Assembly (NCBI RefSeq): GCF_024679095.1
Contig: NC_066517.1
Coordinates: forward strand, 22,910,040-22,974,039
Length of the DNA stretch: 64,000 bases
From: Eriocheir sinensis
Lineage: Eukaryota > Arthropoda > Malacostraca > Decapoda > Varunidae
Direction: 5' to 3'
In this document: positions 43,301 to 53,982 of the stretch, piece by piece
How positions within the stretch are numbered: position 1 is the first letter of the stretch
Layout of the letters: each line of letters opens with the position of its first letter
Translations under genes and position numbers: made by a program
Notes under the pieces: model-generated
What the model was told of the DNA's origin: nothing
The model's input: the letters and a program-made list of their open reading frames with translations, nothing else
The model's database searches: none

Positions 43301-46058
43301 CAAATTTGCCCCGTCACTGCTATACGGTAAAGCCACAAATTTGGCCTGTCACTGCTACACGGTAAAGCCACAAATTTGGGCCGTCACTGCTACACGGTAA
43401 AGCCACAAATTTGGGCCGTCACTGCTACACGGTAAAGCCACAAATTTGGGCCGTCACTGCTACACGGTAAAGCCACAAATTTGGCCCATCACTGCTACAC
43501 GGTAAAGCCACAAATTTGGGCCGTCACTGCTACTGGGTTAATCTATTTGACAGCACTGCAATCTCAGCCTGAGGAAAAGAGGAAAATGGGGATGAATGGA
43601 GAGGGTGAGGTGTGAGTTTGTTGATATGAAACATAGGTCAAAAAGAAGGAAGGAAAAAGAAGGGAATGGCTGAATTGGCAAAGCTGTCATTAGGCACAAA
43701 TACTTAACTAGCAACAAACAAACAAACATACGCCTAACACTAAATAAGTCACACATTCCAGACAGGTGTACCAATTCACCTGAAGAGATTCACACCTGGA
43801 TAAACACAGATGAACACACACGCACACACACCTGGGCATCAATGACCTCCCAGCATCGCGTCATCAGTTCAGGCTCCTCAAAAAGCCGTGACTGGGAGAG
43901 GAGGAGGCAGGCGTTGCGGGCAGTGAGCGAGACCTCGAGAAATTTCACGCACTGCTGAGCCAAGTGGGGGACCAGATACTTCTTGGCCGCGTACAGTGTT
44001 GCCAGAACAGTGTCGGGCTCCAGGCAGATCTCATCGCAGTAGAGGTACCTTTGTGGGTGTAGAGGAAGTTAAAATTAGAGGAGTATGAGAGGAAGTAGGG
44101 TTAGGAAATAGCAGCATAAGGTGTATATAAGGTTAGGAATAAAGAAGGATGAGGAGAATGGGAGAAAGAGGAGTAAGGAGAGGAATTGGAGGTTGAGGTT
44201 AGGGAAGAACAAGGATAAGGAGAATGGGAGGAAGAAGAGTAAGGAAATAGAGGAATTGGAGGTTGATGAGGTTAGGGAAGAAAAAGGAAAGGGAGAATGG
44301 GAGGAAGAAGAGTAAGGAAATAGAGGAATTGGAGGTTGATGAGGTTAGGGAAGAAAAAGGAAAGGGAGAATGGGAGGAAGCAGTTAGAATATGAAGAGGT
44401 ATTGGGTGCAGATGATTGTAGGGATAAATTAGGATGAGGAAAACTGAAGGAAAAAAGGTCAGAATATGGAGGCATGACTGTTAGCATGCTCCTCTTGATG
44501 CAAAAAGAGAAGCAAGATAACTAATACATGTAATTTAAAGAAGGAAAGTGCACTGATAACAACAGCTCCACTACCACAGGTAAAACACACACCTGCACCC
44601 ACAGCCCTCGAGACGCACCTGAGCAGAGTGAGGAAGGCCGAGGGCTCCACATCAGGCACCTGCACCTCCTCCTCTGACTTGAGCCCCCCGTAGAACATGG
44701 CATAGAAGACGCTGCTGCCCACCGCCAACACGTACTTGTGGGCGGGGATCCTCTGGGTGCTGCCTGCTGGGGGAGGACGGAGGGCATGACAGGATGAAGA
44801 AAGAAGAAAACAAGAAAAGAGAAAGGAGAGAAGAATAAATGTGTATGGGTGGTAAGGGACGTATTTTTTCCATTGGCAATTATGCAAAGGTTATTTATCT
44901 ATGGAGTATTTTGTGATGGGAGTAATAGTTATAATAAACAGAGTGTATGACCATAGGAAAAAATAAATAAAAGGTTCACATCCCTCCATAAACAGTTAAC
45001 TATTAAGCCCTGTCAAAGGAGTTACATAACCCCACTAAATAATCCGTTTAACTTCTTACTTGCAATATAATTAACTTCCACTGTAAACATTTATATATCA
45101 AATCAGTTTAAGGCCAAAATCAAGACTTCCAAGCCTCTACACACTCAAATAAAGGTTTATATACTATTACACCCACCTGGCTGGCCCACCACGAAATGCA
45201 CGTCAGCCATCAGTTCGTTGTTGAGCATCGCCGCATTCCGCTCGCGCAGGCTGGTGGCGTGGAAATTAGGGTCCGAGGAAGTGGAGGCCGCTGAGGCTCC
45301 GAGGGGGACTGGGGAGAGGGGTGGGGGGGATGTGGCGCTGGTGTGGCGGTGCTGGGGGGAGGTGGGGGCGCTGGAGGGCTGTAGCACCCCTCCGCCGCTA
45401 CCCCCAGTGCTGCCTCGGCCACCTACTCGCCCTGTGTTGCCCCCTTCGCACTGGTCTTCGATCCCACGCAGGGGGGGGAAGAGTGGGCCCATGAAGAGGG
45501 AGTTTTCATTATCGAGGAGACTCCCTGAGGATGAAAGAAGAGGATCAGTTAGTTTAGGATCCTCAAAAGGCATTACCGGTAACTTATAAAAAGGCTAACC
45601 TAAAAATCTACCATATACTAAATAAATATATGTAATACCTTGAAAAAATTAGGTGATAAATACAATCCCTCCTTATTCAAACTCACTTTCTGCAATGACA
45701 TACAGATAAACATACAAGGAGCAATAATGGTACTAAGAGCGGTGATCAGACAAGGAGCAATGTTTAGCAAGCTTTTTTGTTCTCATAAATGTTTCACCTT
45801 AAGTTGCTTCCTTTACAGTAGAAAAAAAAAAACTATATAGATGATTCTGTATTTAGAGGAGATCAAAAAGTCAAACCTGAACTTGAGATGAGCGAGTGGA
45901 GGGCAAAAGGGTCCTCATACTGGGTCCTCTTGCACACTTGCTTGCTGGAGGGAGACGTCTGGCTGCCGTTGTCCATGGCGGTAGTGGTGGCGGCGGTGGA
46001 GGCGGTGTGGCAGCAACGCAGGCTAGGCTCACCCTCACTCTCGCACTTCACACTCATG
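40361..46058 (-). CDS. BTBD6: BTB-BACK-PHR domain protein of the BTBD6/BTBD3 (lute) type, 8 coding exons
   Basis: Family members act as substrate adaptors for Cullin-3 ubiquitin ligase. Exons in transcript order: 46058-45877, 45524-45177, 44763-44619, 44048-43832, 42930-42751, 42585-42389, 41040-40872, 40654-40361. All are GT-AG and in frame, giving 576 residues from the ATG at 46057-46055. The N-terminal 160 residues are low-complexity (Ser/Thr/Pro/Gly-rich). The BTB domain follows ([16 protein letters not shown] through [20 protein letters not shown], about 162-260), then BACK ([29 protein letters not shown]) and the PHR domain ([47 protein letters not shown]). The start lies directly after an acceptor (CTCTCTCTGCAG), so a noncoding or short coding exon lies upstream. 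BTBD3 and BTBD6 share this layout and insects have one gene (lute). BTBD1/2 fit less well. Confidence 0.93.
41279..41811. mobile_element. Family A TTAA-type element interrupted by a nested element (BTB intron 6)
   Basis: TTAA at 41279-41282 and 41808-41811. Ends are TTAACCCGGTAGCAGCG and the complement of TTAACCTGGTAGCAGCG. The interior is split by the element at 41467-41768. Confidence 0.88.
41467..41768. mobile_element. hAT-like 302-bp element nested in a family A element
   Basis: The inverted repeats CATGGGCGTCCGCAG and CTGCGGACGCCCATG are perfect. GAGGGACC lies at 41459-41466 and at 41769-41776, an exact 8-bp target duplication in the host element sequence. The interior is G/C-rich with no gene. 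Confidence 0.92.
42060..42265. repeat. CTAT/TCAA tetranucleotide-type low-complexity repeat (BTB intron 6)
   Basis: Alternating (CTAT)n and (CAAT)n runs. The repetitive peptides this implies are artefacts. Confidence 0.9.
43014..43541. mobile_element. Family A TTAA-type element with an expanded 35-bp array (BTB intron 4)
   Basis: TTAA at 43014-43017 and 43538-43541, inverted relative to the copy at 35908. About ten units containing CGTCACTGCTACACGGTAAA fill 43165-43535 with a 35-bp period. The array lies against one terminal repeat. Confidence 0.92.
43545..43605. repeat. Partial duplicate of the BTB exon 5 acceptor region
   Basis: GCACTGCAATCTCAGCCTGA resembles the exon 5 edge plus acceptor at 42918-42934 (GTAGTGCCATCTCGGCCTGA), and the following purine-rich bases are also similar. 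It lies directly beside the family A element. Confidence 0.6.
44110..44400. repeat. About 70-bp purine-rich tandem repeat, 3-4 copies (BTB intron 3)
   Basis: GGAATTGGAGGTTGATGAGG followed by GGGAAGAAAAAGGAAAGGGA repeats near 44185, 44260 and 44330. Confidence 0.9.
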
Positions 46059-46261
46059 CTGCAGAGAGAGACGACCAGAAGAAAAGCTAGAATGATATGG
46101 GGTGACAGATATCTTTGTTGTTATTTTTATTATTACATCAGAGGAGGCAGTCAAGGGTTAACAATACATTAATGAAAGACAATATGACCTAGATGAGCTG
46201 TGGCATTGACCCTTAACCCTTTCTGAGTATAGCTGAGTCAATACTGTATACTAGTTGAATA

Positions 46262-46460
46262 TAGATTTTACTGGGCAGAAGATCACCAGGAAGGCCAAGG
46301 AAGACATGGAGAAGGGTGGTGGAGGAGGATATGAGGACACTGAACATCACGGAAGAAATGGTTATAGACCGGCAACAGTGGAGGAGGCTCATATCCCGTC
46401 CAACCCCACCATAGGTAATAATTGGACGTTAAACGATAATGATGATGATGATGATGATTA
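46262..46460 (+). mobile_element. LINE 3' end fragment with (GAT)n tail
   Basis: In one plus frame the sequence reads as the C-terminal ORF2 motif ([18 protein letters not shown], then DRQQWRRLISRPTP). It is followed by an untranslated stretch and ATGATGATGATGATGATTA, a typical simple-repeat tail. 5'-truncated. Confidence 0.75.
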
Positions 46461-46714
46461 CTGTGCCTTTTTAAATATGGATGAAAGGTTGAATGGAATA
46501 AATTGTCCTAGTGAGAAATGAATTGAAAAAGGTGTAATTGAATAGTACAGATGTAGAGAAGGCAACAGAGACCACAAAAGGAAGAATACCCAGGAAAGCT
46601 TACATAATGATCACACAAAATAATTACATCGACAAATACCCTTTTCATAACCACGGATGAAAAAAATGCATCCCTTTCTAACCATACACCTTTTTTTTCT
46701 TTTCTTTTCGGGAA

Positions 46715-47340
46715 CGCCCACAAGAGGAGGAAGAATGTCCATCCCAGCCCCGCCCCTTTCTACACATCCTTCCACAGCATCTCTCATCTCCCCCTCTAGA
46801 GTAACCTCCCATCTTCTACACACTTTTAAATACCCTTCTAAAGTGAGTGTGTTCTGTTCCGTTCTCATAAGTAAATGCCACAGGAAAGAGAAATGTGACT
46901 ATCCCAGCCCCACCCCTTTCAGACACGTCATCCTTCATCTTCCCCTCATCACACCCCCTCTGTAAATTAACCTCCCATCTTCTACATGCTAATAATCCCT
47001 TTTTATCCCGTTCTGTCCATGGCGAGTCAGTAAAAGCTACGAAATAGGTAAAAATGTCAATCCTAGCCCCGCCCCTTTCGAAACGTCATCTCTCATCTTC
47101 CCATCATCGCTAAATTAATCTCCCATCTTCTACACACTAATAATCCCTTTTCTTCCCCTTTACTTGCGAATCCACGAGAAAAATAAATAAAAAAGTCAAA
47201 TCCAGCCCCGCCCCTTTCTAGATGTCATCCCACAGCATCCCTCATCTTCCCCTCATCGCTAAATTACCCTCCCATCTTCTACACACTAATAATCCCCTTT
47301 TCTTCCCTTTATTTGCCTCCTAAAGCGTGTGTTCCCTTCT
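46715..47340. repeat. About 145-155-bp degenerate tandem repeat, 4 copies
   Basis: AGCCCCGCCCCTTTC recurs near 46744, 46907, 47067 and 47204, each followed by CATCTTC and CTCCCATCTTCTACA blocks. It lies upstream of the BTB coding start, either in its 5' intron or intergenic. Confidence 0.85.
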
Positions 47341-47530
47341 CTTTAATCTTCCCATGACTAACACGTCCAGGAAAGGGGTTAGGTAGAGTCTGTTTTTCCC
47401 TTTATATCTTGTGCTTAAGCTCCTGTTGCCGCTACCCTGGTGATCTTAATTGTCTGACGTGTTGGTTGGTTGTGTTATTTAATGCCCCAACGCGCCTATA
47501 AAGTGTGGGTGAGTGTGCAAAGGTTCGTGG

Positions 47531-47570
47531 CCTCACCGTCCTCGCCGCGGCCGCCATCTTGTTTGTTTTG
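47531..47570 (-). promoter_or_regulatory. Candidate first exon or promoter of the BTB gene with a YY1-type motif
   Basis: On the minus strand AACAAGATGGCGGCCGCGG contains AAGATGGCGGC, the classic YY1 motif found at transcription starts. An ATG opens seven codons and meets a good donor (ACG|GTGAGG, exon end 47537). Spliced to the acceptor at 46058 it would not be in frame with the BTB start but would make an upstream ORF overlapping it. Whether this exon belongs to the BTB gene is inference. Confidence 0.4.
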
Positions 47571-47580
47571 CTCCCGTTTA

Positions 47581-47830
47581 CACCGTTGCCAGGTCGTCCT
47601 ACTCAGCCTCTTATGTTTGCCGATTTCCTGTCTCCTCCAACCCTATAACTGCCTTCATATATAGTTATCGTTAAAATGGTTAATTATCGGTTTTTCTTGG
47701 GTATAGTTATGGGTCAGAAGCCGGTAAATACGATGCTCTGAGGACGATAATCTGGCATCGGTGGCTCCGGGTACACTTCAGCGTTGCCAGATCATCGTAC
47801 TTAGCACAGTATTTTCCGTTTCCTGACCCA
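47581..47830. mobile_element. Family E element (47581-47752) followed by a half copy
   Basis: CGTTGCCAGGTCGTCCTACT is answered by ACGATAATCTGGCATCGGTG. A second left arm, CGTTGCCAGATCATCGTACT, starts near 47783 and lacks a matching right end nearby. Confidence 0.7.
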
Positions 47831-48334
47831 TAATTAATTAACTATTGCATAAAACATCCCTAATTAACGGTTTTAACAATAACTGCCGCTGAATATCGTT
47901 ATTAGTGTGGGTACGACAGTGTTGCCAAGCTTGAAAGACATTGGTTCGAAAAGCATCCATGTGTATGTGTAATGTTCCGTTTGGGAGGGAAAGAGGTGTA
48001 AGGTTATGTCCCAGTTATATTAATTATGTTTTCTGTGTTCCAGATTTATGAATTTTCAGTACAGTGCACCACCATGATCCTGTCAGCCACCACAGACCCA
48101 CGGGGCAATAGTGCGAATAGCCATGCGGCCTTCCATGCATGAATATGACACTTAAACCGAATTTTGACGTTTAGAAAGCAAAAATAGGGGAAGTTTTATT
48201 GAGAAACAGTCAGTACAGCACATCCAGCCTCAGGGACGGTTTGTTTGTTTACATTGTCGGCGAGGCGACGTGTTGGGGCTTGGGGCGGCGCCTTGGAACG
48301 GAACGCGGCCTTCCAAGCCCTAAAGTGTACGCAA

Positions 48335-49130
48335 ACCTTCCTGCAGAATTCGGGGCAGCAACTCGACAGGACCTAATCCCCATCCTGCTGACAGAACGAC
48401 AAACTTAAAGCACCTGATATTATCTACCACTGACGGGGCTCTGGAGGCCGTGGTCCCACAGCCTGACTAGCCCCATAAAACACTCAAGAAGAAGAATTGG
48501 ACACACACGCCTCAATGCCCACCTGCACAGACTGAACATAGTCCAGGACCCACACTGCCCATGGTGCCCCACCCGGCCTGACGCACCGGAACACCTCCTA
48601 CTCCATTGCCCAAGATTCCACTCTCCGCACCAACCTCAAGGCATCCCTAACCAAACTCCATATTCACTGGCCAACCCTAGAGGACCTGCTGGGCAGCAAC
48701 ACCCACAGCCCTAACACGGCCTTCCAAGCCCTCAAGTGTACGCAAACCTTCCTGCAGAAGTCGGGGCAACTTGACAAGATCTAAGGGCTGTATTTTAAGA
48801 CACCATCGCTTCTGGCATCAACTATTTCTAAAGGTCAAAGAGGGGATCAATTGGGTTTTCATGAGTGTTTTTTAAGGTTCATGGCAAAGAGGAAGGGTCA
48901 AACTACCACCAAGGTCATAAAACTACCCCTGGTAAGGCCTACTGCTCCTACAAAAGCCATGTCAAATATGTGAACTTGTGCGACAAAATGTTTTAAAACA
49001 CGACCCTAATTCCCATCCTGGTGACAGAACAACAAACTTAAAACACCTGATAGCATCTACCACTGACGGGGCTCTGGAGGCCGTGGTCCTACAGCCTAAC
49101 TAGCCCCATAAAACACTCCAAGAAGAAGAA
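48335..49130 (+). mobile_element. LINE 3' end, duplicated, with a family D MITE inserted
   Basis: The segment 48495-48600 reads HTRLNAHLHRLNIVQDPHCP, then WCPTRPDAPEHLLLHCP, a C-terminal cysteine/histidine block like that of I/jockey-type LINEs. The 3' terminal sequence CTGACGGGGCTCTGGAGGCC through CCATAAAACACTC occurs at about 48432-48490 and again at 49059-49120, each followed by AAGAAGAAG. The second copy is split by the MITE at 48785-49006. Confidence 0.8.
48785..49006. mobile_element. Family D 222-bp MITE, target duplication TAA
   Basis: TAA at 48782-48784 and 49007-49009. It starts GGGCTGTATTTTAAGACACC and ends with the complement of GGGTCGTGTTTTAAAACATT. The uninterrupted LINE sequence at 48375 (GGACCTAATCCCCATCCTG) shows the empty site. 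Confidence 0.9.
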
Positions 49131-49243
49131 GAAGGCTCGTCGGGGCGGCAGTCAACTGAACCAGGAAACACAAGGGAAGGGGAGCACCAACAACAGACTA
49201 ACAGCCGCAACAGAGTGTGTCCAGGGGAAGTGTGTCTAGCGGC

Positions 49244-52200
49244 ATGGAGGACATTGAGGACCTGGTGGGCCTGGACGTGGACGTTCCGCGGCACCGCAAC
49301 TCTGTCATGCCGCGGGTCAGACGCAGGAAGAGGCCACCCGCCGCCGCCATGGAGGTGAGGGGCCGGTGCTGTCACTGATGTTTCTTAGCTTATTGTGAAG
49401 AATGTGGGCGCTCCTCTGTTATATTTTTCCCTAAGTTCATAAATACATACTAGTAACAAGCACTGAGACAATTGAAACTATCATAAGTAGTTAAATTTGA
49501 GTAAGGTAACGTAATATATAAGGGTGCCACTTTCTTTTCCAATATCACCCAGGATTCTCTTGCACAAGCTCAAAAACCACAACTACCTGGACATATCAAA
49601 ACATCTAAGGGCTAATTCATTCCATAAATATACTACAAATATATTCTTCCTGGAATTTTAGTGACGTTAAAGGTTCTCAGGCATGAATACTCTTGTGGCT
49701 CACTAAATAACAAGTTAGTATGTATTTATATCCTCATTACCAAGTTGCCCTATTAAGATATTAGTAAAGATGTCATGCTCACCTCTCCTAACCAAATGTC
49801 ACCTGCAGGAGGATGAGGAGGCAAGGTGCAATGATACGTGTGACAGCATTGTGCCGGGAACTCAGCGCATCTACCTCAAGACCTGGGGATGTGCACACAA
49901 CAGCTCTGATGGCGAGTACATGGCAGGACAGCTGTCGGCGTATGGCTACAAAATTGTGGGTGAGTGGTAGGGACTTGGCTGTCATATATTACTGAACCTC
50001 CAACCATGCCAGTGATGCAGAGTAATTCTTATCTTGTTTTTCATAGTATTCTTTATATAACGGTGCAGCGTTGTGTTTGTACTACATGGTGAGAGTTCAT
50101 AAGGTACTCTTACTATGATTGTTTTAAGGTTTTCACTTAGTATGGACCCTGTGATTGATTATCTTTCTTTATATTTACTTAGTTTGTGGAGGTGAGTTAA
50201 ACTTTATTATTTCCCATTGTCTTTTTTTATCCCCAGAGGACAAGTTGGCAGCTGACGTGTGGCTTCTGAACAGCTGCACCGTCAAGAACCCTGCAGAGGA
50301 CCACTTCCGCAATGAGATCAAGGCTGGCAGGGAGGCAGGCAAGAAGGTGGTGGTGGCTGGCTGTGTGCCTCAAGGTAGGAAGGACAGAGGAGGGGCTTAC
50401 TCTGCTTTGAGTAAGAGGGCTTGAAAAAGTAAGGGTTAGGAAGATAAATAAAGAGGAACAGAAGCAAAGGGTTCAGAAGGGAGCGAGGAAATGGTCAGGA
50501 ACAGTAGTAGTTATAATTTATTTACTGAAACAAATAGTACAGCAATTACCAGACTGAGATAACAGAACCTTTATGTCCTCACAGGGGCACCACGCTCTGA
50601 GTTCCTGGACGGCCTGAGCATCATTGGGGTACAGCAGATCGACCGAGTGGTGGAGGTGGTGGAAGAGACACTCAAAGGTGGGTGAGTCTCTGTAACACAC
50701 TGAGAAAACATCCTCTGACACACACACAAACTCTGGAATGAGCAAATATTTCATCAATGCCTTTAGGTTTGTTTTTTCAGGTAATTCTTAGACTCTTAGG
50801 TTAAAAAAGGAGGAGAGAAAGCTGGTATTTCATCACTATTCCATTGATGTCACTCGTCTTATCAATGCCACTCAATTTTGTTCATCCAGGCAACTCCGTG
50901 AGACTCTTAGGCCAGAAGAAGGAAGGAGGAAAGAAGACAGGCGGTGCGTCGCTACTCCTGCCCAAAGTGAGAAGGAACCCCCTCATTGAGATCATCTCCA
51001 TCAACACCGGCTGCCTCAACCAGTGCTCCTACTGCAAGACCAAGCACGCCCGCGGGGAACTGGGCTCTTATCCTATAGGTGAAGAGCTTGATTCCTTACG
51101 TAGAATTGTAGTCATGGAAAGAGAGTGGTTAAAGGGATCGATGTTTTCCTTATCTTTTGAAGGAGGAGGGAACTTCTTGATTGAGGAGATGAGGATATTG
51201 TTAAAAGTTTCTCCATATTTGTTTGTTGTGTATTTACTTGTGTATGCTTGCTTATATATTTGTTTGGTCACTTGTTCATTGAGTTATTCTACAGAGGAGG
51301 TTGTGCTATCGTCAAAAGTCCTTCTCTTTGCTGTGAATTTATTCTTTTGTTTCTTTATTTCTTTATTTATTTACTTATTCATTTACTTTTACTGCATTTA
51401 CTACTGCTGACATTCATTTATTTACTCATTCACTGCAAAGAAGACTGTACTATTGTCAAAACTCCTACTATTTGTTTGAGTATTTGCTATTTTGTTTGTT
51501 TATTCACTTATTTACTTACCCATATGTTTATTCTGCAGAGGAGATTGTGGAGCGAGCCAGACAGTCATTCAGCGAGGGCGTGTGTGAAGTGTGGCTGACG
51601 TCCGAAGACACCGGGGCGTACGGGCGGGACATCGGCGTCACGCTTCCCGAGCTGCTGTGGCAGTTGGTGGAGGTTATACCCGAGGGCTGCCGACTGAGAC
51701 TGGGCATGACCAATCCGCCGTACATCCTCGACCACCTACAGGCAAGACTAAGAACCATATTGTTGGCACAGATTTGGCCTTCACTGGTAGCCTGGTAACA
51801 TGTACTCCCAGGTCTTTTTCTGCCTCTGTGGTGGATAGTGGAGTATTTCCCATATGGTATTGGTATGCTGGATATCCCCTCCCAAGGTGCATGACTACAT
51901 TTTTCTTCATTGAATTGTAGCAGCCACTTTTTTTTCTATTCCTGTAGCTTGGTGATGTCTGCTTGTTGGAAATCCTCAGTCAAAGGGCTAAAATATTTTC
52001 ATCCTACATTTCCTTACATCAATCCTCTTTCTTTGGGTTTGAATGCAATGACTCCTTCAACCCATCACTTGATCCTTCCTTTTCCTCTCCCTCGCAGGAC
52101 GTGGCAGAGATCATGACCATCCTCAAGTCCTTTTCCTTGGGTTTGAATGCACTAACTCCTTCAATCCATCGCTCAAATCCTCTTTTTCCTCTCCTCGCAG

Positions 52201-53947
52201 GACATGGTAGAGATCGTGAAGCATCCTCAAGTCCTTTTCTTTGGGTTTGAATGCACTAACTCCTTCAATCCATCACTCAAATCCTCTTTTTCCTCTCCTC
52301 GCAGGACATGGTAGAGATCATGAAGCATCCTCAAGTCCTTTTCTTTGGGTTTGAATGCACTAACTCCTTCAATCCATCACTCAAATCCTCTTTTTCCTTC
52401 CCCTCGCAGGACATGGTAGAGATCATGAAGCATCCTCAAGTCCTTTTCTTTGGGTTTGAATGCACTAACTCCCTCAATCCATCACTCAAATCCTCTTTTT
52501 CTTCTCCTCGCAGGACATGGTAGGGATCATGAAGCATCCTCAAGTCCTTTTCTTTGGGTTTGAATGCACTAACTCCTTCAATCCATCACTCAAACACTCT
52601 TTTTCCTTCCCCTCGCAGGACATGGTAGAGATCGTGAAGCATCCTCAAGTCCTTTTCTTTGGGTTTGAATGCACTAACTCCTTCAATCCATCACTCAAAT
52701 CCTCTTTTTCCTCTCCTCGCAGGACATGGCAGAGATCATGAAGCTCTCTCTCTCTGCTTTTGCTCTTGCTGTACAGGTGACCCATTGGCCTTAATATTGG
52801 CACACTTGTAAAAAAGTAAAAAACAAAACAAGCAGTACCCATTAAAATCGTCCTTTGGTTTCAGTGCAATAACTCCTTCAAGCCATCAATCAGTCCTTCC
52901 TTTTCCTCTCCTCGCAGGACATGGCAGAGATTATGAAGCACCCTCGAGTCTACGCCTTCCTTCACGTGCCAGTCCAGTCCGGCAGCGATGGGGTGCTGGG
53001 TGAGATGAGGCGCGAGTACACGGTGAAAGACTTCAGCACTGTCGTGGACTTCCTGAAGGAGAGGTGAAGGGCATGTCTGGGGGTCTGAGAAAGGGAGAGA
53101 ATCAGAGAGTTAGCAATAGAGGGGAAAACAGTTGGAGAAGTGTGTGTGAGAGAGAAGCAGAGAGTAAGGGAGTTAGCTGTACAGAATAAGGAAAGAAGGA
53201 AAGCAGGTCGAGAAACATAAGGAAAGGAAGAGAGAGAATCAGAGAGAAAGAGTTAGCAATAGAGGGGAAAACAGTTGGAGAAGTGTGTGTGAGAGAGAAG
53301 CAGAGAGTAAGGGAGTTAGCTGTACAGAATAAGGAAAGAAGGAAAGCAGGTCGAGAAACATAAGGAAAGGAAGAGAGAGAATCAGAGAGAAAGAGTTAGC
53401 AATAGAGAGGAAAACAGTTGGAGAAGTGTGTGAGAGAGAAGCAGAGAGTAAGGGAGTTAGACAGAATAAGGAAAGAAGGAAAGCAGGTCGAGAAACATAA
53501 GGAAAGGAAGAGAGAATCAGAGAGAAAGAGTTAGCAATAGAGGGAAAACAGTTGGAGAAGTGTGTGTGAGAGAAGCAGAGAGTAAGGAGTTAGACAGAAT
53601 AAGGAAAGAAGGAAAGCAGGTCGAGAAACATAAGGAAAGGAAGAGAGAGAATCAGAGAGAAAGAGTTAGCAATAGAGAGGAAAACAGTTGGAGAAGTGTG
53701 TGTGTGAGAGTTAGGGAGTGAGGGAGGGAGTTAGGTGTACAGAATAAGGAAAGAAGGAAAGCAGCTAGAGAAAGATGAGGAAAGGAAGAGTGTGAATGTA
53801 AGGATGAGAGATAATTAGAGAGTGAGAGAGACTTTGCTGTACATAAGAAGGAAAGAAGTGAGCGTACAAAAGAGAGGAAGTCAGGCATGATTGGTATTTA
53901 AAGTTATGTTATGGGAGCGGCGAGTAGCGGGCTTTTATTTATTTATT

Positions 53948-53982
<35 letters not shown>

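Noticed and set aside
52308..52741. Repeat protein encoded by the CDKAL1 intron 6 array
   Set aside because: Unit spacing of 103-105 bp does not keep one frame, and the sequence is acceptor plus partial exon copies.
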